Positions 7,028-17,244 are shown, counted from the stretch's first letter. The stretch: DNA of 64,000 nucleotides from Exiguobacterium aurantiacum DSM 6208 (GCF_000702585.1 NZ_JNIQ01000001.1:2113001-2177000); one strand, 5' to 3'. The notes: generated by a model not told the origin, from the letters alone. Numbers and translations are program-made.

Positions 7028-7561
7028 CTAAAATAATTTTGAAGCCCTGACTTGATGGAGCTTGCTCGTCAAATTCCGAAACAACTTCTCGTCGCGACGG
7101 TCGAGCGCCTCGTCGATCTCAACGAGCAACCGCTCTTCTTCAAACTGGGCGACGGAAGCACGAATGACGGTCTGGGCCGATGTCGACACTTCGTCCCTCA
7201 CTTCGGCGACCGGTTCGAACGGGTTCGGCTCGACGATGTCGACCCAACTCTCATCGATCATCATGCCTTGAAAGTTGAGTTCGACGTAGATCGCCCCGTC
7301 ATGAAGGCGGATGTCATGATACGCCTTCTCCGGATTGACGGTGACGAGATCGCCGCGCCGGTATCGGAACGGCTCCCCATCAAATCCATAAGCCGTCATG
7401 ACGAGACTCCTTGGGGACACCGAGGCGTTCGTCACGAAGTGGACGTTACCGAGTTTCTCCGGATGTCTGAGCCAGTAATCGATAATCCATTTGGCCTCTC
7501 GTTTACGAAGCGTATGATGAGCGAGAAATCGCTTCAAGAAATTCTTTTTCCGCTCCACCAT
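7028..7561 (-). CDS. ypiB: YpiB-like UPF0302 protein with C-terminal IDEAL domain
   Basis: The 177-residue protein has the UPF0302 N-terminal domain (LKRFLAHHTLRKREAKWIIDYW, then KLGNVHFVTN near residue 40). Its C-terminal IDEAL-type helical pair (about residues 145-175) reads LLVEIDEALDRRDEKLF. It follows ypiA by 24 bp with a strong AAAGGAGA site. B. subtilis has the same ypiA-ypiB order at this place. Molecular function is unknown. Confidence 0.8.
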   Translation of the reverse strand: MVERKKNFLKRFLAHHTLRKREAKWIIDYWLRHPEKLGNVHFVTNASVSPRSLVMTAYGFDGEPFRYRRGDLVTVNPEKAYHDIRLHDGAIYVELNFQGMMIDESWVDIVEPNPFEPVAEVRDEVSTSAQTVIRASVAQFEEERLLVEIDEALDRRDEKLFRNLTSKLHQVRASKLF

Positions 7562-7585
7562 ATGACCCCATCTCCTTTATATCGA

Positions 7586-8857
7586 TTAATCACGGTCCGT
7601 CAATTGATCGAGCCGCTCTTCAAGCACTTGGCGGTCGTCCACGTCGACGGAGAGCGCAAGCGTTTGCTCGAGCACTCGTTGTGCCTTGTCTCGCTGTCCT
7701 TCTTCTACTAACAGTGTAGCCCATTCCATCGCAAATGACACGTCCTCTTTGTAAACGTCTTCAATCGACGTATATAACATGACGGCTTGGTCATACACTT
7801 CAAGCTCATAGGCCGCTTTCGCTTTATACCATGTCATGAGCGGCGACGTCGAATGATCCTCGAGCGCATCGATCGTCTCGATGACCGCTTCCATGTCGCC
7901 CGCTTCAAATAACACCGACAAGAGCAGTTCCGTCGCTTCAAGCGATTCCGGGTTCAATGCGAGCGCTTCGCGCAACTCCGTGACCGCTTCGTCGACTCGA
8001 CTTTGGCGTAGGTACAGCTTCGCTTTCACCGTCCGCAACTCGTCGTTATAATCGTCACGATCGATGCCTTGCCCGATCATCTCGAGTGCCTCGTCGATTC
8101 GACCGAGCGACTCGAGCGCTTCTGTATACGGCAAATAGAGCGACGTGAAGTCAGGGTCCATCGTCCGTAGTTCCTCGAACTGCTTGACAGCCACTTCGTC
8201 ACGGCCGATTCGATGCGCCGTCATGGCGTGCCCGAACACCGTGTTCAAGTTGCGGTCTTTCGTCTTCTCGAACTCATCGAGCGCCTCTTCGAACGAGCCG
8301 ATCATCGTGAGCGCCTCGGCGTAGTCGGCTTGATAGTCGATCTCTTCCGGCAGTCTCAAATGCGGCAAGCGCGCATACAGCGGGACCGCCTGTTCGAATG
8401 AGCCGATCGAGGCGTACAGTTCGGCAAGTCCGTAGACGAGCAGCGGCTCGTCCGGGTTCGCCTCGAGCGCCTCCATCAATTTTTTGACGGCGACTTCATC
8501 GAGTCCTTGGGATTGATATAAGTCGGCGAGCAAGACGAGGCTTCGGACGTGAGCTTCCTTGTCCGTCGCTTCGATCTTCTCAAGCACGGCGATTGCTTCC
8601 TCTTCACGGTCACTGTCGAGGTACGCTTCCGCGAGCGACAAGGCGACGTGCGGGTTGCCCGCATAATCGACGTAAAGCGCCGCGAGCAAGTTCACGGCAC
8701 GATCGGCGAGGCCGAGCTCGAGATACAAGTCGGCGATGGCGAGCCGGTCCTCATCCGAACCGTCTTTCTCGAGCGCCTCGAGGTGCATGAGGGCGTGTTC
8801 GGTCTCGCCTGTCTCAAGCATCTTAATGATATGGTTTAATTCTGTTTCATCTAACAT
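7586..8857 (-). CDS. ypiA: YpiA-like TPR repeat protein
   Basis: The 423-residue acidic protein is built almost wholly from tetratricopeptide repeats of about 34 residues (for example ALSLAEAYLDSDREEEAI, LVYGLAELYASIGSFEQAV). There is no signal peptide or membrane segment, so it should be cytoplasmic and mediate protein contacts. It follows aroA by 34 bp with a TAGGAGGAA site and precedes ypiB, the conserved Bacillus order. Partner proteins are not evident. Confidence 0.85.
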   Translation of the reverse strand: MLDETELNHIIKMLETGETEHALMHLEALEKDGSDEDRLAIADLYLELGLADRAVNLLAALYVDYAGNPHVALSLAEAYLDSDREEEAIAVLEKIEATDKEAHVRSLVLLADLYQSQGLDEVAVKKLMEALEANPDEPLLVYGLAELYASIGSFEQAVPLYARLPHLRLPEEIDYQADYAEALTMIGSFEEALDEFEKTKDRNLNTVFGHAMTAHRIGRDEVAVKQFEELRTMDPDFTSLYLPYTEALESLGRIDEALEMIGQGIDRDDYNDELRTVKAKLYLRQSRVDEAVTELREALALNPESLEATELLLSVLFEAGDMEAVIETIDALEDHSTSPLMTWYKAKAAYELEVYDQAVMLYTSIEDVYKEDVSFAMEWATLLVEEGQRDKAQRVLEQTLALSVDVDDRQVLEERLDQLTDRD

Positions 8858-8891
8858 CCTATCTTCCTCCTACCGACAACTGCTATTGACG

Positions 8892-10142
8892 TTATTCTAT
8901 CTCACGGTCGAGCCGTTGTAAATCGTCACGGAAATGCGGGTAGCTGACGTCCGAGACTTCCATTCCTTCAATTTCGACCGTCTCCTCGGTCAAGAGGGCG
9001 GCCACTTGCAACATCATCGACAGCCTGTGGTCGCCGTGGGCCATCACGCGGCCACCTCGGACTTGACTAGGGTTGACGATAAAGCCGTCCTCTGTTTCGT
9101 GAATGTCGATCCCGAGCGCCCGTAATTCCGTCACGACCGTCACGATGCGATCGGTCTCTTTCACCCGAAGCTCGGCTGCGTCACGAACGACCGACGGGCT
9201 CGACGCCTGGGAGGCGACGAGCGCAAATAACGGCAGCTCATCGATTTGATGCGGGATGGCAGCGCCTGACAACTCGACACCATGAAGGTCGCTCGTCGAT
9301 ACGGTCACGTCCGCCACCGTCTCTTCCCCCAGTGGCCGGACGCGGTCGATCTCAACGTTCGCCCCCATTTTCTCAAGCGTCCGCAAGAACCCGATTCTCG
9401 TCTCGTTCAAACAGACGTCGGTCGTCGTCACCCGGCTGTTCGCGATAATCGCGGCCCCGGCCCACAAGAATGCGGCCGATGATGGGTCCGCCGGAATCGT
9501 CACCGCCGTGCCCGTGAGCTGTGACGGCATGACCCGGATGAGGCGAACGCCATTCTCTTCTCCGATCGTGACGTTCCCACCGAACAACGGCAACAACCGT
9601 TCGGTATGGTCGCGCGACAACATCGGCTCGCGTACGATCGTCTCTTCGGTAGCCCGGAGCCCCGCCAATAGGACGGCCGACTTTACTTGGGCACTCGCGA
9701 CGGGAAGCGTATAGTCGATCCCGTGCAAACGCCCCCCGGTGACACGTAGCGGGGCGTGGTCCCCGTCAATCTTCGCCTTCATTTGGCGGAGTGGCGCCGT
9801 CACACGGCGCATCGGCCGCTTTGAGAGCGAGGCGTCGCCCGTTAACACAAATTCCCCGTCATAGCCGGCCAACAAGCCGGTCAACAGACGCATCGTCGTT
9901 CCCGAGTTCCCGCAGTCGAGTGTCGCCGCTTCAAGCGTCCGTACACCCGTGATGACGAGTTCGTCCGCCAGTTCTTCGACCGTAGCACCGAGACGACGGA
10001 CGGCTTCGATCGTCGACCGACAGTCCTCCCCGAGCAGCGGTTTCAATACGACCGTGCGCCCGTCCGCGACCGCCCCGAACATGATGGCCCTATGTGTGAT
10101 CGATTTATCGCTCGGTACACGAATTGTTCCGTTCAATCCCAT
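8892..10142 (-). CDS. aroA: 3-phosphoshikimate 1-carboxyvinyltransferase (EPSP synthase)
   Basis: The 416-residue enzyme joins shikimate-3-phosphate and phosphoenolpyruvate in the sixth step of chorismate synthesis. Visible motifs are [11 protein letters not shown] near the N-terminus (phosphate-binding Lys, Ser and Arg), DCGNSGTTMRLL and RVKETDRI. The usual second residue after VP is Gly; here it is Ser. The ATG at 10142 has GAAAGGGTGG upstream, so the gene overlaps the 3' end of aroB by 38 bp. In B. subtilis the equivalent gene is called aroE. Confidence 0.95.
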   Translation of the reverse strand: MGLNGTIRVPSDKSITHRAIMFGAVADGRTVVLKPLLGEDCRSTIEAVRRLGATVEELADELVITGVRTLEAATLDCGNSGTTMRLLTGLLAGYDGEFVLTGDASLSKRPMRRVTAPLRQMKAKIDGDHAPLRVTGGRLHGIDYTLPVASAQVKSAVLLAGLRATEETIVREPMLSRDHTERLLPLFGGNVTIGEENGVRLIRVMPSQLTGTAVTIPADPSSAAFLWAGAAIIANSRVTTTDVCLNETRIGFLRTLEKMGANVEIDRVRPLGEETVADVTVSTSDLHGVELSGAAIPHQIDELPLFALVASQASSPSVVRDAAELRVKETDRIVTVVTELRALGIDIHETEDGFIVNPSQVRGGRVMAHGDHRLSMMLQVAALLTEETVEIEGMEVSDVSYPHFRDDLQRLDREIE

Positions 10143-11190
10143 TATGCATCCACCCTTTCATTTGGTTGAATACGGCCTCGAGCCGTGCCTGCGTGACCGG
10201 TTCGACCGTGACACGTTCACCGAGCAAGACGAAGCGCACGTGGCCGTCACGATTTTTCTTGTCTCGCTTCATTTTCGTCGCATACACATCAAACGGTTGC
10301 CAATTTATCGGCGTGACATCATGCTGTTTGATCCACGTCGCGAGCACCTCGGCCCGCCGCACGTCGCCGGCGACAAGAAACGCGTACACCATCCCATATA
10401 GGACGGCCTCACCGTGGGCGAGTCGATACTGTTCGACCGATTCGAGCGCGTGCCCGAACGTATGACCGAAATTGAGCCAGGCGCGCACGCCTTGTTCTCG
10501 TTCATCCGTTTCGACGATGCATCGTTTCACCTCGATCCCGCGGGCGAGCCAGATCGTCCAATCGAGACGGCCTGTCTCAAGTGCCGCGAATAGTTCCTCT
10601 TCGAACGACTCATCAAGGACGTAACGGGACAAGTAGGCGTGCTTGATCAGCTCGCCTAGTCCGCTCAACACTTCTCGATCGGCGAGCGTCTCAAGAAGTG
10701 TGACGTCATAGTGGACCCCGACCGGTTGGTAAAAGGCACCGATCGCGTTTTTGGCGAGCGGATGGTTCACCGCAACTTTGCCGCCTACTGCCGAATCGTG
10801 GGCCAAAATCGTTGTCGGTACTTGCACGTAGCGGACGCCTCGCATATAGACGCTCGCAAGAAAACCGGCCAAGTCACCAACCATCCCTCCGCCAAAGGCG
10901 AGGATGAGCGTTCCCCGGTCACACCCGGCCGAAAGTCCTTCTGTGACGAGACGTTCGATCGTCTCGAGCGACTTCGAACCGTCCCCAGGGGGCACGACCG
11001 ACCAGACGACTGACGGATGAACGGCCGCGAGGCGACGGCGCAACGAGGCACCGTGTCGTTCGTCGACCGTCTCATCGGTCACGACCCAGACGGTCGAGCA
11101 CGAAAAATAAGGAACGCGGTCGAGCCAGGCATCACCGCGTTCAATCGTCACTTCATATGGGCTCGAGGCATCGATTCGAATCGTCACCAT
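10105..11190 (-). CDS. aroB: 3-dehydroquinate synthase
   Basis: The 361-residue NAD- and metal-dependent enzyme makes 3-dehydroquinate, the second step of the shikimate pathway. Motifs include [27 protein letters not shown] (nucleotide binding), [20 protein letters not shown] and [12 protein letters not shown], which contains metal-binding His residues. It starts with GTGAGGAG upstream. It overlaps aroC by 7 bp and aroA by 38 bp, so the three are probably translationally coupled. The terminal 12 residues lie in the aroA overlap and look unconserved. Confidence 0.95.
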   Translation of the reverse strand: MVTIRIDASSPYEVTIERGDAWLDRVPYFSCSTVWVVTDETVDERHGASLRRRLAAVHPSVVWSVVPPGDGSKSLETIERLVTEGLSAGCDRGTLILAFGGGMVGDLAGFLASVYMRGVRYVQVPTTILAHDSAVGGKVAVNHPLAKNAIGAFYQPVGVHYDVTLLETLADREVLSGLGELIKHAYLSRYVLDESFEEELFAALETGRLDWTIWLARGIEVKRCIVETDEREQGVRAWLNFGHTFGHALESVEQYRLAHGEAVLYGMVYAFLVAGDVRRAEVLATWIKQHDVTPINWQPFDVYATKMKRDKKNRDGHVRFVLLGERVTVEPVTQARLEAVFNQMKGWMHNGIERNNSCTER

Positions 11191-12347
11191 GTGCGAATCT
11201 CCTCACGGTACGTCGCGACCCGGCTTTGAATCCGTTCAACCGTGTCATGCCCGAACGTCTCGCACAGTTCGCGGGCGAGTTCGAACGCGACGACCGCCTC
11301 GACGACGAGGGAAGCCGCTGGTACGGCACAGGCGTCACTTCGTTCGATTTGAGCGAGGAACGCTTCTTTCGTCTCGATATCGACCGACGGGAGCGGCTTA
11401 TAAAGCGTTGGGATCGGCTTCATGACGGCCTTACAAACGATCGGCATTCCGGTCGTCATCCCACCCTCGAAACCGCCGAGGTGGTTGGACATTCGCGTAT
11501 AACCGGTATCGTCGTATGCGATCGGGTCCATCACTTCTGAACCAGGACGAAACGCCATGTCGAAGCCGTCACCGAACGCGACGCCTTTGATGGCATTGAC
11601 ACTCATGACCGCCTGGGCGATTTTCGCGTCGAGCTTTCGGTCATATTGGACGTATGAACCGAGTCCCGGGATGACACCGTGCACTTCCGTCGTGACGACG
11701 CCGCCGAGCGAGTCGCCCGCAGCTTTCGCCTCGTCAATCAATCGCATCATCTTTTCAGCGGCGTCAGCGTCGAACGTCCGCACCGGCGAAGCCTCGACCA
11801 TCGCCATCAACGCTTCTTTCGAATCGGCATCCGTTTGTTCCGCTTCGACGCCGCCGATCACGTTCACATAGCTGAACACGGTCATGTCAACCGCTGCGAG
11901 CAACTGCTTGCTGAGGGCACCGACGGCGACGCGCGCCGCCGTCTCGCGGGCGCTCGAACGTTCAAGCACGTCACGCAAGTCCCGGTGGTCATATTTGAGT
12001 CCTCCGACCAAATCGGCGTGACCCGGCCGCGGTCGGACGACGCGCCGCTTCACTTCGAGATCGTCCGCGATCGGCTCGGCCTGCATGACGTTACGCCAAT
12101 GGGTGTGATCTTTGTTCTCAATCCAAAACGAGATCGGGGCGCCTGTCGTTCGCCCGTGACGAATCCCGGCTTTGACTTCGACGCGGTCAGACTCGATTTG
12201 CATCCGTCGGCCCCGTCCGTAGCCCGATTGTCGTTTTTTCAGCTCTCGATTGATTGCATCGATATCAACGTCTAGCCCGGCCGGCACTCCTTCGACAATG
12301 ACGGTCAAACCTGGTCCGTGTGACTCTCCTGCCGTCAAATAACGCAT
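11184..12347 (-). CDS. aroC: Chorismate synthase
   Basis: The 387-residue FMN-dependent enzyme forms chorismate from EPSP. The N-terminal [14 protein letters not shown] and the motifs GYGRGRRM and RPGHADL are typical. The start at 12347 is chosen over a Met seven codons upstream because it matches the family N-terminus and has GAGGTG at correct spacing. It begins 11 bp after cheR and runs into aroB. In B. subtilis the gene is called aroF and sits in the same cheR-aro order. Confidence 0.95.
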   Translation of the reverse strand: MRYLTAGESHGPGLTVIVEGVPAGLDVDIDAINRELKKRQSGYGRGRRMQIESDRVEVKAGIRHGRTTGAPISFWIENKDHTHWRNVMQAEPIADDLEVKRRVVRPRPGHADLVGGLKYDHRDLRDVLERSSARETAARVAVGALSKQLLAAVDMTVFSYVNVIGGVEAEQTDADSKEALMAMVEASPVRTFDADAAEKMMRLIDEAKAAGDSLGGVVTTEVHGVIPGLGSYVQYDRKLDAKIAQAVMSVNAIKGVAFGDGFDMAFRPGSEVMDPIAYDDTGYTRMSNHLGGFEGGMTTGMPIVCKAVMKPIPTLYKPLPSVDIETKEAFLAQIERSDACAVPAASLVVEAVVAFELARELCETFGHDTVERIQSRVATYREEIRTW

Positions 12348-12357
12348 ACGCGACACC

Positions 12358-13140
12358 TCACTCTTCAAATTTTTCGTAAAAGAAACTTTGCTTCATCCGA
12401 TAGCCGTAGCGCTTCGGTTGGAAGATTTGCTCGGTCCCGCCGACAAACAGCATGCCGCCCGGCCGCAATGACCGATGGAACGATTTATACACTTTCTCTT
12501 TCGCTTCCTCGGTGAAATAAATCAAGACGTTGCGACAGACGATCAAATCAAAGTTGCGCTCATACAGGTCAGCGAGCAAATTATGTTTTTTAAACGTGAC
12601 CAGCTTCTTAATATCTTCCGTGATGTAATAATCGTCACCGCGCTTCGTGAAGTAACGTTGCCGAAACTCGTCCGGCAAATCGACGAGGGCGCGTTCATGG
12701 TACTTCCCTTGCTGCGCTTTTTCGAGCACCACGTCGTCTAAGTCCGTCGCCGTGATCGAGAACTGGGCAGGTGACAAATGTTTGGATAACAACATCGCGA
12801 GTGAGTAAGGCTCTTCTCCGGTCGAACAAGCCGCGCTCCACACACGGAGCTTCCCTTGGCTCTTCCGAATCAATTCGGGCAAGATGTCCGTCTCGAGCTG
12901 TTCCCACCGAATCGGATTTCGGTAAAATTCGCTGACGTTGATCGTCATGCGGTCGAGAAACTCGTCGTAAAGCCCGCGATCCGCTTCCATCGCCTTAAAG
13001 TACTCGATGAACGTGGCGTAGCCTTTCTTCTCCCGGAGGGCGATCATCCGGCGTTTCATTTGTGCTTCCTTATATAAATTCAAGTCGATTCCAGATTTCA
13101 TATAAAACTTCTTCACGAAGATGGCATAATCATTTATCAC
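12358..13140 (-). CDS. cheR: Chemotaxis protein methyltransferase CheR
   Basis: The 260-residue enzyme methylates glutamates of chemoreceptors using S-adenosylmethionine. The small N-terminal helical domain (about residues 1-75, [14 protein letters not shown]) precedes the SAM-binding fold with [18 protein letters not shown] and [23 protein letters not shown]. The GTG start at 13140 fits the family length and has GAGG upstream; the frame is open 24 codons further. It heads the cheR-aroC-aroB-aroA-ypiA-ypiB series. It implies a motile cell. Confidence 0.9.
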   Translation of the reverse strand: MINDYAIFVKKFYMKSGIDLNLYKEAQMKRRMIALREKKGYATFIEYFKAMEADRGLYDEFLDRMTINVSEFYRNPIRWEQLETDILPELIRKSQGKLRVWSAACSTGEEPYSLAMLLSKHLSPAQFSITATDLDDVVLEKAQQGKYHERALVDLPDEFRQRYFTKRGDDYYITEDIKKLVTFKKHNLLADLYERNFDLIVCRNVLIYFTEEAKEKVYKSFHRSLRPGGMLFVGGTEQIFQPKRYGYRMKQSFFYEKFEE

Positions 13141-13215
13141 CAGTTCCAACCTCAATTCTTTCTCATCTTCTATATGTCCAAACGCGTAGCGGCGAAAGCG
13201 CTTTAATGCCAATAG

Positions 13216-13243
13216 AAAAAGGGACAGGCGGCCCCGTCCCTTT
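13216..13243 (-). terminator. Intrinsic terminator after ndk
   Basis: The stem AAAGGGAC/GTCCCTTT (13218-13225 paired with 13236-13243) is followed on the minus strand by TTTTTC. It separates ndk from cheR. Confidence 0.7.
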
Positions 13244-13248
13244 CCTCG

Positions 13249-13668
13249 TCATGAAACGTGTGATGCTTCAGAGGCAAACCAAAGCGGCAGTTCGCGCTCG
13301 GCGCTCTCTAAGCTATCGGACCCGTGGATGACGTTTTGAGACATCGTCGAGGCCAAATCACCGCGAATCGTCCCCGGCTGTGCATCGAGCGGGTTCGTTT
13401 TCCCGATCATCATGCGCGAGACGGCGATGACATTCTCGCCTTCCCACTCCATCGCCACGACAGGACCTGACGTTAAAAAGGCGACGAGTTCTCCGAAGAA
13501 CGGTTTTTCCTTATGTTCCTCATAGTGTGCTTCTGCGATTTCTTTTGTCGGCGTCAGCATCTCGAGACGGTTCAACGTGTACCCTTTGTTCTCGAAACGC
13601 GAGATGATTTCCCCGATCAAACCGCGTGCGACTCCGTCAGGCTTTACCATTAAAAATGTCTTTTCCAT
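13249..13668 (-). CDS. ndk: Nucleoside diphosphate kinase
   Basis: The 139-residue enzyme transfers gamma-phosphate among nucleoside di- and triphosphates through a phosphohistidine. H115 in NVIHGSDS is that residue. [11 protein letters not shown] near the N-terminus and [16 protein letters not shown] are conserved. It is about ten residues shorter than most family members at the C-terminus. It lies in the hepS-menG-hepT-ndk order of Bacillus and has its own terminator. Confidence 0.95.
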   Translation of the reverse strand: MEKTFLMVKPDGVARGLIGEIISRFENKGYTLNRLEMLTPTKEIAEAHYEEHKEKPFFGELVAFLTSGPVVAMEWEGENVIAVSRMMIGKTNPLDAQPGTIRGDLASTMSQNVIHGSDSLESAERELPLWFASEASHVS

Positions 13669-13759
13669 TCCCCTAATCCCCCTAAATCAATGTGTGTACC
13701 ATGTACTCTATCAGTTTACACGGTCACTCCCATTATTGAAAGGGGTTACAACACTCAAA

Positions 13760-14722
13760 TCACCATTTTCGTTTGCCGATATATTCGGCGATTTCAATGA
13801 GCGAACGTTTGTCCGGTACGTCAGGTAACGGCTCAAGCCGCTCGATCGCCCGGCGGACATAGCGATCGATCGTCCGCTGACTCCGTTCGAGCGTCCCGTT
13901 TCGTTGCACTTCACGCACGAGCGCTTGGGTCAACTCGTATCCGGACGTCTGGGTGACTTGTTTCAAACGATCATAAAACAAAGGATCTTCCGCTGAATAA
14001 AAGAGCGGCAACGTTTTATGTCCGTGCTTTAAATCTTCACCGACCGGTTTGCCAAGCTGAAAACTTTTCGCGGTGAAATCGAGGAGGTCGTCCGTCATTT
14101 GGAACGCCATGCCGATATCATAACCGAACAACCGAAGCTGTTTGACCACATCAGGCGAAGCTCCAGAGACGACGGCACCGGCCGCACAGCTCGTCTCGAT
14201 CAGAAGCGCCGTCTTGCGGGCGATCCGATCCAAATAGCGTTTCGGGGATTGCGCCCAGTCGTATTGATCTTGGATTTGGTTGATTTCCCCAATACAAATC
14301 AGCTCCATCGTTTCGGCCATGATTTGCATCACTTCCGGCGAATCGACCTCTGAGACGAGACGGATCGCCTCGCCAAACAACGTGTTCCCCGTATACATGG
14401 CGACACGCTCATCGTAACGTTCCATGACCGTCGGCTTGCCGCGCCTGAGCGTAGCGTCGTCGATGACGTCATCATGAACGAGCGACGCCATATGAATGAG
14501 TTCGAGACTGGCCGCCACTTTTGTCAAACGAATATCGTTATCTTGTCCGAAGGCAGCGCTCAACAGGACGAACGCGGGCCGGATCCGTTTGCCGCCGGCG
14601 TCGAGCAGTTGTCTCGAGGCCGCATCAATGACCGGATGATCCGTATGGATCCGGGTTGACAAGAAACGATCGATTTGGTCGATTTCGCGGTTCATGTGAC
14701 GATACAGTCGCTTCAAAGACAT
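13760..14722 (-). CDS. hepT: Heptaprenyl diphosphate synthase catalytic subunit (component II)
   Basis: The 320-residue trans-prenyltransferase extends farnesyl diphosphate to the menaquinone side chain. The two aspartate-rich motifs are present: DDVIDD (residues 84-89) and MTDDLLDF near residue 220. Upstream lie GGKRIRPAF and a conserved Lys/Arg pair for the allylic substrate. It works with the small subunit HepS, encoded just upstream beyond menG. It starts 4 bp after the menG stop, so it is translationally linked. Confidence 0.9.
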   Translation of the reverse strand: MSLKRLYRHMNREIDQIDRFLSTRIHTDHPVIDAASRQLLDAGGKRIRPAFVLLSAAFGQDNDIRLTKVAASLELIHMASLVHDDVIDDATLRRGKPTVMERYDERVAMYTGNTLFGEAIRLVSEVDSPEVMQIMAETMELICIGEINQIQDQYDWAQSPKRYLDRIARKTALLIETSCAAGAVVSGASPDVVKQLRLFGYDIGMAFQMTDDLLDFTAKSFQLGKPVGEDLKHGHKTLPLFYSAEDPLFYDRLKQVTQTSGYELTQALVREVQRNGTLERSQRTIDRYVRRAIERLEPLPDVPDKRSLIEIAEYIGKRKW

Positions 14723-14725
14723 CGG

Positions 14726-15430
14726 TCACCACTTCTTTCCTAGGTGCATGGCACATGCACCGCCGGAGAACGGCTTCACTTCGACTTGCTCGAAACCTGC
14801 CTCTTCGAACATCCGTTTGAGCGTCAATCGGTCCGGAAACTCATCGGTCGATTCTTGCAGCCATTTGTATTGGTCGTATGAACCGGCGAACAGTTTCCCA
14901 AAAAGAGGCATGACCGTCCCGAAATAAAACCGATACAACTCACTGAAGAGCGGCGCCGTCGGTTGGCTCGTCTCGAGGCAGACGACCGTCCCTCCAGGTT
15001 TCAAGACGCGATGCATCTCGCGGAGCACCGTCATGTAATCCGGGACGTTGCGCAAACCAAACCCGATCGTCACATAGTCAAACGAGTCATCGCCGAAAGG
15101 CAACGCCATCGCATTCCCGTGAATGAGTTCGATTGTCGGCATGTCCGCGACTTTTTCGTTTCCGACCGCGAGCATATTCTCAGAAAAATCGAGTCCTTTG
15201 ACGACGCCCGTGTTGCCCGCCGCCGCGGCGAGTTGAATCGTCCAATCGGCCGTCCCGCAACAAACATCAAGACATTTGGCTCCTGGAAACACTTGCATCC
15301 GCCGCATCGTGGCTCTGCGCCACCATTTATGGAGACGAAAGCTGATGATCGAGTTCATCGTATCGTAACTCGGTGAAATTGATTGAAACACGTCATATAC
15401 TTTTTGCTCTTTTTCTTTCGGTTGCAACAC
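14726..15430 (-). CDS. menG: Demethylmenaquinone methyltransferase
   Basis: The 234-residue SAM-dependent enzyme methylates demethylmenaquinone in the last step of menaquinone synthesis. The SAM site [16 protein letters not shown] and the UbiE/MenG signature [25 protein letters not shown] are clear. The start is GTG with GGAAAGGAT upstream. Flanked by the two heptaprenyl synthase subunits, it joins side-chain supply and final ring methylation. The product is the quinone used by the qcr complex elsewhere in the window. Confidence 0.93.
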   Translation of the reverse strand: MLQPKEKEQKVYDVFQSISPSYDTMNSIISFRLHKWWRRATMRRMQVFPGAKCLDVCCGTADWTIQLAAAAGNTGVVKGLDFSENMLAVGNEKVADMPTIELIHGNAMALPFGDDSFDYVTIGFGLRNVPDYMTVLREMHRVLKPGGTVVCLETSQPTAPLFSELYRFYFGTVMPLFGKLFAGSYDQYKWLQESTDEFPDRLTLKRMFEEAGFEQVEVKPFSGGACAMHLGKKW

Positions 15431-15447
15431 GTAACATCCTTTCCGTT

Positions 15448-16020
15448 CTAAGCGACAGCATGCGCAAGAAGCGTCGATAGCTGTTCTCGTTGTTCTTGGC
15501 GCAGTCTTGTTGCCTTTTGTTCGATGACTTGCTTCCCGAACGACGTCAAATAAGATTGACCGATCACTTCAGAAAACGTCTTGACCAACCCAAAGTTCGC
15601 TTCCATCCATGTCGCGACCGATATGTCGTCGTCCAAAGCGAGCGTACACTTTGCACCGTTGACGAGTTGGACCGTCCGTCCGAAGCGATTGCTGTAGTCG
15701 GCCGGGAACAGTGCTAATATTTTATAAAATTGAGCCGATGCGAAGTCCCCGGCGAGCACGTTCAACTGGCGCTCGAGAGAACCGTTCGGACAATCCTTTA
15801 CTTGATCGTGGAGCTCGAGTGCCTGATGCGCAAAGTAAGTGGCGAGCACGAGTTGCCGCTCTTCAGTTGATTCGTTGTCAATCAGTTCGACCATCCAACG
15901 AAGTAAAGGCATGTCGACTGCGGGCACAATATCGTGTCTCGTCAAATACGGATGCGTCATGCGTTGTTCGATTTGACGAGCAAGGTCGGTGACAACGCTT
16001 TCGTTTGTCCACTGTTCCAT
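15448..16020 (-). CDS. hepS: Heptaprenyl diphosphate synthase component I
   Basis: The 190-residue protein is the small, non-catalytic subunit that pairs with HepT and sets chain length. It is recognised by length, by the helical N-terminus ending in [16 protein letters not shown], and by its place ahead of menG-hepT. The chosen ATG at 16020 has GAGGGGGAA upstream; the open frame runs 87 codons further but lacks a site and looks non-coding. Sequence conservation in this subunit is low, so context carries much of the assignment. Confidence 0.8.
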   Translation of the reverse strand: MEQWTNESVVTDLARQIEQRMTHPYLTRHDIVPAVDMPLLRWMVELIDNESTEERQLVLATYFAHQALELHDQVKDCPNGSLERQLNVLAGDFASAQFYKILALFPADYSNRFGRTVQLVNGAKCTLALDDDISVATWMEANFGLVKTFSEVIGQSYLTSFGKQVIEQKATRLRQEQREQLSTLLAHAVA

Positions 16021-16110
16021 GCTATTCCCCCTCGTCCTCTTCGTTGTCATTCTGACATAGTATAGCACATTTTCGTCACATTCACGCCATGTGAACTCGT
16101 AAACGGACAC

Positions 16111-16133
16111 AAAAAAAGCCGCCTTTCGGCGAC
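16111..16133 (-). terminator. Intrinsic terminator after hbs
   Basis: A short GC stem GCCGCC/GGCGAC with one mismatch and a TTTC loop is followed on the minus strand by seven T. Confidence 0.7.
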
Positions 16134-16147
16134 TTATGTAATGCCTA

Positions 16148-16420
16148 TTATTTGACCGCGTCTTTGAGCGCTTTACCTGCTTTGAAGGCAGGGACTTTGC
16201 TCGCAGGGATTTCGATATCTTCTTTCGTACGTGGGTTGCGACCTTTACGGGCAGCACGCTCACGAACTTCAAAAGTACCAAAACCGATCAATTGAATTTT
16301 CTCACCGTTTTGGAGTGCTTCAGTGATTGATTCAAATGTAGCTTCTACAACTGTCGTCGCTTCTTTTTTAGAAACTTCGGCTTTTTCAGCAACTGCTTGG
16401 ATCAATTCAGTCTTGTTCAT
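16148..16420 (-). CDS. hbs: HU DNA-binding protein
   Basis: The 90-residue histone-like protein binds and bends DNA as a dimer. The N-terminal helices ([21 protein letters not shown]), the [18 protein letters not shown] arm and the C-terminal [15 protein letters not shown] match HU closely. The ATG has GAGAGGAGGTG upstream. A near-consensus promoter lies 40 bp further up and a terminator follows, so it is an independent, probably highly expressed gene. Its codon choice is visibly more restricted and A/T-rich than its neighbours. Confidence 0.97.
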   Translation of the reverse strand: MNKTELIQAVAEKAEVSKKEATTVVEATFESITEALQNGEKIQLIGFGTFEVRERAARKGRNPRTKEDIEIPASKVPAFKAGKALKDAVK

Positions 16421-16458
16421 CACGATTCACCTCCTCTCACAGAGAGTTTACGGGATTA

Positions 16459-16487
16459 ATCATATCGTACAAACGTTGATATGACAA
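16459..16487 (-). promoter_or_regulatory. Sigma-A promoter of hbs
   Basis: On the minus strand TTGTCA (16482-16487) and TATGAT (16459-16464) are separated by exactly 17 bp. Confidence 0.85.
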
Positions 16488-16529
16488 CATTTTTTAAGTG
16501 AAAAGCCCATATTCACGACGCTTCGTCGA

Positions 16530-17240
16530 TCAGTTGTTTAAAAATTCGACGTCGCCTTGTTCATTTATCGTATAGCCTTGCGAATAAGCCGGGGCGAATG
16601 GTGAATCATTATAGAGCAAATACCGAATATCCTCACCGACTTCCGGCGTCACATCCGTGTTTTCGAGCGCCGCTTCAACGTCGGCCCGGTAGTCGACAAA
16701 TAATTGTCCGCTCCCGTCCACGTAGATCGGTAACTCGTTATCCGTGTACGGGCTTGGTATTTTTGGTTCCTCGGCGACGAAGACGAGGTCGTAGTTGATT
16801 GTGAACTGGTTTTTTCCGAGCGATCCGTCAAACGGGAACTTGCCTTCCTTGATGCGGAACGAGTTGATATTCGTCTGCAACTGTTGCAGCCGCTCCGTCA
16901 CACGTAAATCGATCAGTTTCACGGTCGGGTCGGTCTCAACGTCGACGAGCACGTATAAGAACAGCCCGCCCCCTTCGAAGCTGTTCGCCGGTGGATCGGC
17001 CATATAGCCCGGGACGAGGCGGCCAAATTCAATCGGGTACCGCTCCATGAGCGGCGTCTCGGCCGGTTTTGTCTTGATCGGTAATACGCCGGTCGTCTCT
17101 TTGAACGAGTCGACGGCCGTCTGCACGGACCGCAACTGGTCATCATATGGAACGTTGTCGACGCGGCTCGTCTGCGGGAACATGCAACCACTCAGCACGG
17201 TCACCGCCAGCAGGCTGACAGTTAATAACATTCGTTTCAA
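16530..17240 (-). CDS. yphF: YphF-like lipoprotein
   Basis: The 236-residue protein starts at a TTG with GGGAGGG upstream. A short basic N-terminus and a hydrophobic stretch lead to the lipobox LSGC, with C19 as the lipid-modified cysteine. The rest is soluble and acidic, and probably lies outside the membrane. There is an internal similarity: two segments resemble each other around QLRSVQTAVDSFKETTGVLPI and RLQQLQTNINSFRIKEGKFPF, which suggests a duplicated domain. Position between hbs and gpsA matches yphF of Bacillus. Function is unknown. Confidence 0.75.
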   Translation of the reverse strand: MKRMLLTVSLLAVTVLSGCMFPQTSRVDNVPYDDQLRSVQTAVDSFKETTGVLPIKTKPAETPLMERYPIEFGRLVPGYMADPPANSFEGGGLFLYVLVDVETDPTVKLIDLRVTERLQQLQTNINSFRIKEGKFPFDGSLGKNQFTINYDLVFVAEEPKIPSPYTDNELPIYVDGSGQLFVDYRADVEAALENTDVTPEVGEDIRYLLYNDSPFAPAYSQGYTINEQGDVEFLNN

Positions 17241-17244
17241 CAGT

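Noticed and set aside
15448-16281. Long 277-codon version of HepS
   Set aside because: The first 87 codons have no ribosome binding site, overlap the hbs gene region and resemble random coding. The ATG at 16020 has a strong site and gives the expected length.
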